From assembly GCA_002027195.1 (NCBI GenBank), contig MWJO01000063.1, positions 1-47,299 on the forward strand: a stretch of 47,299 nucleotides of DNA, read 5' to 3'. Of the stretch, positions 26,823-33,790 are shown piece after piece. Below the pieces are notes generated by a model, which saw nothing but the letters and a program-made list of their open reading frames with translations, ran no database searches and was not told the origin of the DNA. The translations under genes were made by a program, and so were the position numbers. The stretch is from Streptomyces sp. GKU 895 (GTDB lineage Bacteria > Actinomycetota > Actinomycetes > Streptomycetales > Streptomycetaceae). Every line of letters begins with the position of its first letter. Within the stretch, counting starts at the first letter, position 1.

Positions 26823-27694
26823 GCCTCAAGAGCGAGGGCGTGAGCCTCAAGACCGAGCGCGTGAGCCGCAACAGCCGGACCACACGCACGCTGCCGCTGC
26901 ACGTCATCCTCATCGCCGTCGGCGCGCTCATGGTCGTACCCCTGGTGTACGCCGTCCTGTCCGGCTTCAAGTCGACCGACGAGCTCTCCAGCAACCCCTT
27001 CGGGCTGCCCGAGCACTGGCGGACCGGCAACTACACCGGCATCCTCGGCTCCGGAGACTTCTGGCGGCTGCTCGGCAACAGCACCCTGATCGCGGTCGCC
27101 ACGACCGTGCTGGTGGTCGCGGCGTCGGCGCTCGCGGCCTTCTCCTTCGCCCGGTTCGCCTTCCGGGGGCGGGAGGCGCTGTTCACGCTGTTCACGATGG
27201 GGCTGATGTTCCCCTTCGCGGTCGCCGCACTGCCGCTGTTCCTGCTGCTGCGCTACCTCGACCTGCTGGACAACCCGCTGGGCGTGATCCTGCCGCAGGC
27301 CGCGTTCGGGCTACCGATGACCATCATCATCCTGCGGGCCTTCTTCCGGGAGATCCCCGGCGAGCTGGAGGAGGCGGCCACCCTCGACGGGTGCACCCCC
27401 TTCGGGTTCTTCTGGCGGGTGCTGCTGCCGATGGCCCGGCCCGCGCTCGGCACGGTCTCGGTGCTCGCCGTCGTGACCAGCTGGAACAACTTCATGCTGC
27501 CGCTGCTGGTGTTCACCGACAACACCTGGTGGACCCTGCCCATCGGCGTCCAGCAGTTCCAGGGCCAGTACTCCTCCGACTACGCCCGTGTCTTCGCCTA
27601 TCTCGTCCTGGCGATGGTTCCCGCCCTCGCCTTCTACTCGGTCGCCGAGCGCCAGCTCGTCGGCGGCCTCACCGCCGGCGCCACCAAGGGCTGA
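26819..27694 (+). CDS. bxlG: ABC transporter permease (BxlG type)
   Basis: A 291-aa permease of the MalG type with six transmembrane helices and the EAA loop EEAATLDGCTPFGFFWRVLLP. ATG 26819 overlaps the bxlF stop; a slightly later start after the two repeated SLKSEGVSLKTERVS segments is possible but has no ribosome-binding site. The N-terminal 15 residues contain a direct repeat (SLKSEGV / SLKTERV), probably a small local duplication. Confidence 0.89.
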   Translation: MSLKSEGVSLKTERVSRNSRTTRTLPLHVILIAVGALMVVPLVYAVLSGFKSTDELSSNPFGLPEHWRTGNYTGILGSGDFWRLLGNSTLIAVATTVLVVAASALAAFSFARFAFRGREALFTLFTMGLMFPFAVAALPLFLLLRYLDLLDNPLGVILPQAAFGLPMTIIILRAFFREIPGELEEAATLDGCTPFGFFWRVLLPMARPALGTVSVLAVVTSWNNFMLPLLVFTDNTWWTLPIGVQQFQGQYSSDYARVFAYLVLAMVPALAFYSVAERQLVGGLTAGATKG

Positions 27695-27741
27695 CGGCGG
27701 CAGTACGGCCCCCACCCCCGCACGTGAGGAGTCGCACCACC

Positions 27742-28779
27742 ATGCACAAGAACCGTCTCAGACTCGTCGGCGTCCTGGCCGCGGTCCTGGTCGCCGGCGG
27801 AATGGCGGCGCCCGCCCAGGCGCACGGCAAGCACGCCACCCTCGCCGACCTGGCCCAGCGCCACGGCCGCTACTTCGGCAGCGCCACCGACAACCCCGAA
27901 CTCGTCGACGAGCCCTACAAAGCCGTCCTCGGCAGCGAGTTCGACCAGATCACGCCCGGCAACGGCATGAAGTGGTACGCCACCGAGCCCCAGCAGGGCG
28001 TCTTCGACTGGACGGCCGGCGACGAGATCGTGAACCTCGCCCGCGCCCACCACCAGAAGGTGCGCGGCCACACCCTCGTCTGGCACAGCCAGCTGCCCGA
28101 CTGGCTGACGAGCAGGGAATGGACGGCCAAGGAGCTGCGGGCCGTGCTGAAGAACCACATCCAGACCGAGGTACGGCACTACCGCGGCAAGGTGTTCGCC
28201 TGGGACGTCGTCAACGAGGCGTTCAACGAGGACGGCACGTACCGCGAGACGATCTTCTACAAGACGCTCGGCCCCGGCTACATCGCCGACGCCCTGCGCT
28301 GGGCCCACCAGGCCGACCCGAAGGTCAAGCTCTATCTGAACGACTACAACATCGAGGCGGTCGGGCCGAAGAGCGACGCCTACTATCAGCTCGCCAAGGA
28401 GCTGAAGGCCAAGAAGGTCCCGTTGAACGGCATCGGCCTGCAGACCCACCTCGCGCTCCAGTACGGGTATCCGACCACGCTGGAGGACAACCTCCGCCGG
28501 TTCTCCAAGCTCGGGCTCGACACCGCGCTCACCGAGGTCGACATCCGGATGATCCTGCCGGCGACCGAGGAGAAGCTCGCCGAGCAGGCCAAGTGGTACG
28601 GGGACCTGACCGACGCCTGCCTGGCGGTGCGCAGGTGCGTCGGCATCACGATCTGGGACTACACCGACAAGTACAGCTGGATACCGGCGTTCTTCGAGGG
28701 CGAGGGTGCGGCCCTGCCGTACGACGAGCAACTCCAGCCGAAGCCCGCGTACTTCGCGATCAGGGACGCGCTGAAGTAG
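27742..28779 (+). CDS. Secreted GH10 endo-1,4-beta-xylanase
   Basis: A 345-aa enzyme with a Sec signal peptide (residues 1-~28, cleaved after AQA). The rest is one GH10 barrel without a carbohydrate-binding module. The acid/base glutamate is E159 in WDVVNEAF and the nucleophile is E265 in LTEVDIRM; WHSQLPDWL and GLQTHLALQ are further family motifs. It cuts extracellular xylan to oligosaccharides taken up by the upstream transporter. It lies 47 nt after bxlG with no terminator between, so it is likely co-transcribed and co-repressed. ATG has GAGGAG upstream. Confidence 0.94.
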   Translation: MHKNRLRLVGVLAAVLVAGGMAAPAQAHGKHATLADLAQRHGRYFGSATDNPELVDEPYKAVLGSEFDQITPGNGMKWYATEPQQGVFDWTAGDEIVNLARAHHQKVRGHTLVWHSQLPDWLTSREWTAKELRAVLKNHIQTEVRHYRGKVFAWDVVNEAFNEDGTYRETIFYKTLGPGYIADALRWAHQADPKVKLYLNDYNIEAVGPKSDAYYQLAKELKAKKVPLNGIGLQTHLALQYGYPTTLEDNLRRFSKLGLDTALTEVDIRMILPATEEKLAEQAKWYGDLTDACLAVRRCVGITIWDYTDKYSWIPAFFEGEGAALPYDEQLQPKPAYFAIRDALK

Positions 28780-28872
28780 CGGCGCGTTCCCAGGACACCC
28801 GGCGGCTGGGCAAGGAGGGGAGTCCGCCGGGGTGCGGCCCGGCCCTGCGGTGCGTCCCACCGCAGGGCGGTG

Positions 28873-28972
28873 CCGGTTCAGGGGCCAGGGGCGCGCTGAC
28901 GGCTTCAGTGGCTCAGGGGCGCGGTCCCGGCTCTGGCGGCTTCAGCGGGTCAGAGGCGCCGTGCTGGCTCTG
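28873..28972. repeat. degenerate 37-nt tandem duplication at the lacI 3' end
   Basis: GGCTTCAGTGGCTCAGG from 28901 is repeated as GGCTTCAGCGGGTCAGA from 28938, a period of 37 nt with ~75% identity over ~35 nt. A third, weaker copy precedes from 28873. The second copy contains the last codons of the LacI gene. The rest of 28780-28941 holds no gene. Confidence 0.55.
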
Positions 28973-29988
28973 ACGACGAGTTCCGTGCCCAGCTCCACCC
29001 GGGGCGAGTCCGGCTGCTCGTCGCGGGCCAGCCTGAGCACCGTACGCACCGCCAACTTGCCCATGTCCGCGAGAGGTTGCCGGACGGTGGTGAGGGGCGG
29101 GGCGGACCAGCGCACTTCCGGAAGGTCGTCGAAACCGACCAGGCTCATGTCCTGCGGCACCCGCAGTCCGCGTTGCCTGAGCGCCTCGATCGCGCCGAGC
29201 GCCATCTGGTCGCTGGCCGCGAAGATCGCGGTCGGCGGCTCCGGCAGGTCCAGCAGGGCGTTGCAGCCCGCGAAGCCGGACTCGGGGTGGAAGTCGCCGG
29301 GGACGACGAGGGAGTCGTCGACGCCGAGCCCGGCGCCCTCCAGAGCCGCGCGGTAGCCGTCGAACCGGGCCCGGGAGCACAGCAGCCGGGGCGGCCCCGC
29401 GATCAGGGCGATCCTGCGGTGCCCGAGGGAGAGCAGATGCTCGGTGGCCGCCATCCCGCCCGACCAGTTGGCGGCGCCGATGGTGGGGGCGTCCAGCGCG
29501 GGGGAGCCCGCCGGGTCGACGACCACCAGAGGGACGCCGAGGATGCGCAACTCCTCGTGCAGCAACGGCTCCAGGTCCGAGGTGACCAGGATGACGCCGT
29601 CGGACGCGCGGGCCCGCAGATTGCGCATCCACTCGCGGGCGTCGCCGGAGCGGCCGTGGATCGCCGAGACGACCGTGCCGACGCCGGTCGCGTGGGCGAT
29701 CTCCTCGACCCCGCGGATGATCTCCACCGCCCAGGGACTGTCGAGGTCGTTGAAGACCAGGTCGAGCAGGGCCGCGCGGGTCCCGGAGGACGTGGGGCGC
29801 TTGCGGTAGCCGTGCTGCTGGAGCAGTTCCTCGACCCGTGCCCGGGTCTTGGGGGACACGTCGGAACGGCCGTTGACGACCCGGGACACGGTCGGCACGG
29901 AGACGCCGGCCTGCCGGGCGATCTCGGTGATCGTGATCCGGCTCCCGGGCGCGGCCGGCCCGCCGGCGCCGACCTCGTGTGCTGCCAA
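28942..29988 (-). CDS. LacI family repressor of the xylan locus (BxlR-like)
   Basis: A 348-aa repressor. The LacI HTH and hinge are at residues ~17-70 (ITEIARQAGVSVPTVSRVVN), followed by a periplasmic-binding-protein-like sensor domain (DLVFNDLDSPWAVEIIRGVE ... AIFAASDQMALGAIEALR). It most likely represses the flanking GH43 and bxlEFG-xylanase units until xylobiose-type inducers are present. The start is TTG 29988, supported by GGAGGTGGGGAG directly upstream. A related CGAAACTTCC motif lies 23 bp upstream of the start, so autoregulation is plausible. Confidence 0.9.
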   Translation of the reverse strand: MAAHEVGAGGPAAPGSRITITEIARQAGVSVPTVSRVVNGRSDVSPKTRARVEELLQQHGYRKRPTSSGTRAALLDLVFNDLDSPWAVEIIRGVEEIAHATGVGTVVSAIHGRSGDAREWMRNLRARASDGVILVTSDLEPLLHEELRILGVPLVVVDPAGSPALDAPTIGAANWSGGMAATEHLLSLGHRRIALIAGPPRLLCSRARFDGYRAALEGAGLGVDDSLVVPGDFHPESGFAGCNALLDLPEPPTAIFAASDQMALGAIEALRQRGLRVPQDMSLVGFDDLPEVRWSAPPLTTVRQPLADMGKLAVRTVLRLARDEQPDSPRVELGTELVVRASTAPLTR

Positions 29989-30010
29989 CTCCCCACCTCC
30001 GTGGCTGTGT

Positions 30011-30021
30011 CGAAACTTCCA
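30011..30021. promoter_or_regulatory. operator-like half site before the lacI gene
   Basis: CGAAACTTCCA matches the first eight bases of the xylan-locus operator CGAAACTTTCG and lies 23 bp upstream of the repressor start codon. It could support autoregulation. Confidence 0.35.
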
Positions 30022-30133
30022 GGAGTCTTCCGGAAAACGGGCACTGATGGGAAGAGGGGACTGGAGGGCAGTACGAGGATCAGCGGATTCCGCATGCGGG
30101 GCTACGGGGAGTGAGCGGCACCGGACATGCGTC

Positions 30134-30170
30134 GGGGCCGGTTCGCAGCGTGTGTCTGCGGGCCGGCCCC
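30134..30170 (-). terminator. hairpin downstream of the DUF5999 gene
   Basis: GGGGCCGG (30134-30141) plus CGCAG pairs with CTGCG plus CCGGCCCC (30163-30170), with a two-base internal mismatch and a ~7-nt loop. It follows the DUF5999 stop by ~40 nt on the reverse strand. There is no long T-tract. Confidence 0.6.
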
Positions 30171-30210
30171 TCTGGATCTGCGGGCGGTGCGCCGGCCGCC
30201 CGCGGGTGGC

Positions 30211-30450
30211 TCAGGCGGCGGTCATCACCTTGTCGGTGCCCAGCGGGCGGTGCGGGGCGATGATCTGGCCATCGGGCAGGAGCTCGCCGGTGTCCTCGAA
30301 GAGCAGGACGCCGTTGCACAGCAGGCTCCAGCCCTGCTCCGGGTGGTGCGCCACGAGGCGGGCGGATTCCCGGTCGGCGGAGTCGGCGGTCGGGCACGGC
30401 GGCTGGTGCTGGCACATGGGTGGGATCTTTCGCTTTGTCGTGGTGTTCAT
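30211..30450 (-). CDS. DUF5999 family small protein
   Basis: A 79-aa protein with a conserved core starting MCQHQPPCPTADSADRE and containing WSLLCNGVLLFEDTGELLPDG. It matches a Streptomyces-wide family (DUF5999) of unknown function; the CxxxxxxC near the start could bind metal. ATG 30450 has a GGGGGCAGCG-like upstream site; the family is often annotated from the internal ATG at 30417 (MCQHQ), giving 68 aa. Confidence 0.82.
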   Translation of the reverse strand: MNTTTKRKIPPMCQHQPPCPTADSADRESARLVAHHPEQGWSLLCNGVLLFEDTGELLPDGQIIAPHRPLGTDKVMTAA

Positions 30451-30646
30451 CGCTGCCCCCGTTGTGATAAGTCGGTCGGAACCAGTGTTGCCCCACGGGC
30501 CTCGATCCGCAGGGATTTGGCAGCACCGCTACTCACAGGTTCATGACGCGTCACCCGCGCGGACGGTTCATCCCAACTGCACTGTCTCTTCGGGTGGTTC
30601 GCGATGGCCGGATGGGGCTAGTCCGGACGGGTGCGGGCACGAAAGA

Positions 30647-30680
30647 GGCTCGTACGAGCCGTGTTCCGCTCGTACGAGCC
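30647..30680. promoter_or_regulatory. two palindromes of GCTCGTACGAGC, 20 nt apart
   Basis: GGCTCGTACGAGCC (30647-30660) and GCTCGTACGAGC (30668-30679) are perfect palindromes repeated with a 20-nt period. They can also pair with each other to form a 13-bp hairpin with an 8-nt loop. They lie between the stop of the gene at 30699 and the start of the DUF5999 gene, so they may be an operator pair or a T-less terminator. Confidence 0.55.
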
Positions 30681-30698
30681 GCAGTCGGGGGCGCCGCT

Positions 30699-31289
30699 TC
30701 AGGCCGGTTGGCTCAGCAGAGGTGCCGGCTTCGGTGTCACCCGATGGGTCAGCACCGGAAGCAGCTCGGCGACCCGGTGCGGCCGGTGGGCGGCGATACC
30801 GGGCGGCGCGGGCGCGAGCGGGACGAGCAGATCGGTGGCGGCGGGATGGCCGCCGGCCCCGTCCGCGGTGCAGTCGCCGTGCAGCCACAGCGTCAGCATG
30901 TACAGGCCCGGCACCGACAACAGGCGGGGCTGGTAGGACTGTTGCATCGTCTCGGCCTGGCGCAGCGCGCGCTCGGTGGAGGCGACGTACGGGCCCTCGA
31001 AGAAGTGCGAGAAGGCCCAGCCGTCGGGCGTCAGGCGAGTCTCGGCCGCGGCCACGGCGCGGTCGCCGCACCGGATCAGGAAGCGCCACCCGGCCAGCCG
31101 GGTCGCGGCCGCGCCCGCGGCGGTGAGCTCGTCGAGGACATGGAGGGGCAGCGGGAGTTCCGGGGTCGCGGGCCCCTGGGCGGTACGCAGTGACGGTGTT
31201 CGGGCCTCGCGGACCGCGGTGGGCGAACCGAGCGCAGTGAGGACGGAGCGAAGGGCGGGCGCGGGGGCCGGGGGCACATGCAGCGGCAT
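30699..31289 (-). CDS. Conserved Streptomyces protein of unknown function
   Basis: A 196-aa, probably cytosolic protein with no transmembrane helix and no motif I can assign to a function. Recognisable conserved stretches are GWRFLIRCGDRAVAAAET, WAFSHFFEGPYVASTERAL and LYMLTLWLHGD. The Pro/Ala-rich ends flank a compact middle (~55-165). ATG 31289 is chosen because GAGAGG lies 9 nt upstream; longer frames have no such site. It is divergent from the glutamate-cysteine-ligase-family gene across a 551-nt region. Confidence 0.75.
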   Translation of the reverse strand: MPLHVPPAPAPALRSVLTALGSPTAVREARTPSLRTAQGPATPELPLPLHVLDELTAAGAAATRLAGWRFLIRCGDRAVAAAETRLTPDGWAFSHFFEGPYVASTERALRQAETMQQSYQPRLLSVPGLYMLTLWLHGDCTADGAGGHPAATDLLVPLAPAPPGIAAHRPHRVAELLPVLTHRVTPKPAPLLSQPA

Positions 31290-31840
31290 GGTGGGTCGCC
31301 TCTCATTCGACAGGCACGGTGGCGCGAGGGCGTGGGCGGACGGCGCTGTCAGCTCGCGGGGCCAGAGAGGCGGGGGCCGGGTCATGAGTGCGCGTGATGA
31401 GGGTGAGGCCTGCCTACGTCACCTCGACGGCAGGATCGTTCGACCGGGGGCGCCAACCTTCTGCCTCGTTCGCGGAGTTTATACGACACGTGTTCAGACG
31501 ATGTTTCGTCTAGCCGTTTCCGAGGTGAACGGCAAGGTTTCATCCGGTCGTCGATACGTGGGAATCATCCCGATTCCGCGTCGCCCGTACGGCGATGACC
31601 TCGGTGAATGCCGCGGAAGTGGACGGCCAATTCTCGTCGGCGTTTTTCACGAGTTGTTCAGGGCACTCGAAACTGCAAAGTGCCGCATGCCCGGTGAATG
31701 TGCCCCGGTCGTCTGCGCCAGAGTAGCGGGCGCCGGGCCGCGCGGGACGTTATCGATCGCATCCGCTGGGCATCATCCCACGTGACCCGGGACGCCCGGC
31801 GGCCGATCTACGGCACGCCCATCCGAGGAGGGACGCTGCG
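31290..31840. other. 551-nt divergent intergenic region
   Basis: No convincing coding frame lies here. The middle (31470-31690) is less GC-rich than its surroundings. It holds the palindrome ACACGTGT (31486-31493) and the inverted repeat AGACGA-TGTT-TCGTCT (31496-31511). These are plausible operators for the divergent genes on either side. No known RNA motif was recognised. Confidence 0.5.
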
Positions 31841-33358
31841 ATGGGGGAGAAGGTCGTGGCAGGTCGGTTCGATCTGTCCGATCGCCAGCACTACCGCGAC
31901 AAGCTCCGGCAGTGTCTGGCGGGCCTGGAGCGGCTGCTGGAGGAGAAGCGGTTCGACCGGCCGAAGAACCTCATGGGGCTGGAGATCGAGCTGAATCTCA
32001 CCGGCCCCGACGGTATGCCGAAAATGTTGAACGCGCAGGTGCTCGAGCGGATCGCGAGCCGAGATTTCCAAACAGAACTCGCCATGTTCAATCTGGAAGT
32101 CAACATAGCCCCACACCCGTTGGGCGGTCGCGTATTCGACCGGCTCGCCGAGGAAATACGTACCTCGCTGGCATATGCGGACCGAAAAGCGGGAGAGCTC
32201 GACGCCGGGATCGTGATGATCGGCATTCTGCCGACGCTCGACCGGGACGACCTCGTCTCCTCCAATCTTTCCGACGTCGACCGCTACACCCTGCTGAACG
32301 ATCAGATCGTGGCCGCCCGCGGTGAGGACTTCGCCCTCGACATCGACGGCGTGGAACGACTGAGCTGCACCTCGAAGTCCATCGCCCCCGAGGCCGCCTG
32401 CACCTCCGTGCAACTGCACCTCCAGGTCACCCCGGGGCGCTTCGCGGACGTGTGGAACGCCGCGCAGGCCGTCGCCGCCGCGCAGATCGCCGTCGGCGCC
32501 AACTCGCCGTTCCTGTTCGGCAAGGAGCTGTGGCACGAGTCCCGGCCCCCACTGTTCCAGCAGTCCACCGACACGCGTCCGCCCGAGCTCCAGGCGCAGG
32601 GGGTACGGCCGCGCACCTGGTTCGGGGAGCGGTGGATCTCCTCCGCGTACGACCTCTTCGAGGAGAACCTGCGCTACTACCCCGCCCTGCTGCCGATCTG
32701 CGACGACGAGGACCCGCTGAAGGTGCTCGACGAGGGCGGCGTTCCCAGCCTCGCCGAGCTCGTCCTGCACAACGGCACCGTGTACCGCTGGAACCGCCCG
32801 GTCTACGGCATCGCCGACGGCGTCCCGCACCTGCGCGTCGAGAACCGGGTGCTCCCCGCCGGGCCCACCGTCACCGACGTCATCGCCAACGCCGCGTTCT
32901 ACTACGGCGTCGTCCGCGCCCTCGCCGAGGAGTCGCGGCCGGTGTGGACGCGGCTGCCCTTCGAGTCGGCCGCGGCCAACTTCGACGCGGCCTGCCGACA
33001 CGGGATCGACGCCCGCTTCGACTGGCCGCGGCGCGGCCGCTACGGCGGGCTGGCCCAGGTCGACGCCGTCACCCTCGTACGCGACGAGCTGCTGCCGCTG
33101 GCCGAGGCCGGACTGGACGCGTGGGGCGTGGAACCCGCCGACCGGGACTTCTACCTCGGCGTCATCGACGAACGCTGCCGACGCCGGGCCAACGGCGCGA
33201 CCTGGCAGTCCGCGACCTTCCACCGGGCCCTGGAGAAGGGCCTCGCCCGCGACGCGGCGTTCGCCGCGCTGACCCGGCGCTACCGCGAGCTGATGCTCGT
33301 CGGGGACCCGGTGCACACGTGGCCGGTGGGGTTGCCGGAGCCGGTGCCGCTGGGGTGA
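31841..33358 (+). CDS. Glutamate-cysteine ligase family protein (GCS2 type)
   Basis: A 505-aa ATP-grasp-like carboxylate-amine ligase of the GCS2 superfamily. The N-terminal motif GLEIELNL is the expected Glu-rich metal/ATP site. FNLEVNIAPHPLGG, CTSVQLHLQV and RVENRVLPAGPTVTDV are conserved core motifs. True substrate is uncertain: family members make gamma-glutamyl-cysteine (EgtA, GshA) or other gamma-glutamyl amides, and no mycothiol or ergothioneine genes are adjacent. The ATG follows GAGGAGGG. The stop codon lies within the first unit of a 22-nt tandem repeat. It appears to be a single-gene transcript. Confidence 0.85.
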   Translation: MGEKVVAGRFDLSDRQHYRDKLRQCLAGLERLLEEKRFDRPKNLMGLEIELNLTGPDGMPKMLNAQVLERIASRDFQTELAMFNLEVNIAPHPLGGRVFDRLAEEIRTSLAYADRKAGELDAGIVMIGILPTLDRDDLVSSNLSDVDRYTLLNDQIVAARGEDFALDIDGVERLSCTSKSIAPEAACTSVQLHLQVTPGRFADVWNAAQAVAAAQIAVGANSPFLFGKELWHESRPPLFQQSTDTRPPELQAQGVRPRTWFGERWISSAYDLFEENLRYYPALLPICDDEDPLKVLDEGGVPSLAELVLHNGTVYRWNRPVYGIADGVPHLRVENRVLPAGPTVTDVIANAAFYYGVVRALAEESRPVWTRLPFESAAANFDAACRHGIDARFDWPRRGRYGGLAQVDAVTLVRDELLPLAEAGLDAWGVEPADRDFYLGVIDERCRRRANGATWQSATFHRALEKGLARDAAFAALTRRYRELMLVGDPVHTWPVGLPEPVPLG

Positions 33359-33495
33359 CGGGGCGCGGCCGCTGGGGTGGAGGGGTGTGGCCCCTGGGGT
33401 GACAGGGCGTGCCGTTGGGATGTCGGGGCGTGGTCGTTGGATGGCGGCGCGCAGCTGGGTGACAGGGCCTGCCCGCGGGATGGCGGTGCCGTGGC
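33346..33495 (+). repeat. seven degenerate ~22-nt tandem repeats
   Basis: Units resembling GCCGCTGGGGTGACGGGGCG start at 33346, 33368, 33390, 33411, 33432, 33451 and 33471, with periods falling from 22 to 19-20 nt. The first unit contains the last codons and stop of the ligase gene; the others follow it. Divergence grows with distance. The remaining stretch to 33670 is GC-rich and gene-free. Confidence 0.7.
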
Positions 33496-33670
33496 CGGTC
33501 CGGGGCACGGCGCGCCGCTGGGCGCGCCGTGGCGAGGGCCGGCGGAAGAGGGCCGTGATCGGGACGGCGGCCTGGGAGGTCGGCGGATCAGAGGGCGGGC
33601 TAGGGTCGGGCGTCGGCCGGCAGGCTGCTGGGCGGGACGACACGGCGGCGGATCAGGTGTCGCGTGCCCG

Positions 33671-33790
33671 TGCTCAGGTGTGCCGTGTTCTCTGCTCAGT
33701 CCGTGTCGCGTCCTCTGCTCACCTTGCTCAGTCCGTGTCGCTTCCCCTGCTCCACCCTGCTCAGTCCTTGCCGCTTCCCCCGCTCACCCC
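33671..33790 (-). repeat. degenerate 32/33-nt tandem repeats at the end of the VWA gene
   Basis: Units starting TGCTCAGTCCGTGTCGC begin at 33693, 33725 and 33758 (periods 32 and 33), preceded by a shorter copy at 33671 and running into the last codons of the VWA gene. Together with the 22-nt array they fill the gap between two converging genes. Confidence 0.65.

Noticed and set aside
29077..30114. Long forward frame opposite the LacI gene
   Set aside because: Antisense shadow with low-complexity composition and no recognisable domain; the reverse frame is a full LacI protein.
31385..31785. Protein-coding frame in the gap before the ligase-family gene
   Set aside because: Third-position GC is low and irregular, with no ribosome-binding site and no family resemblance.
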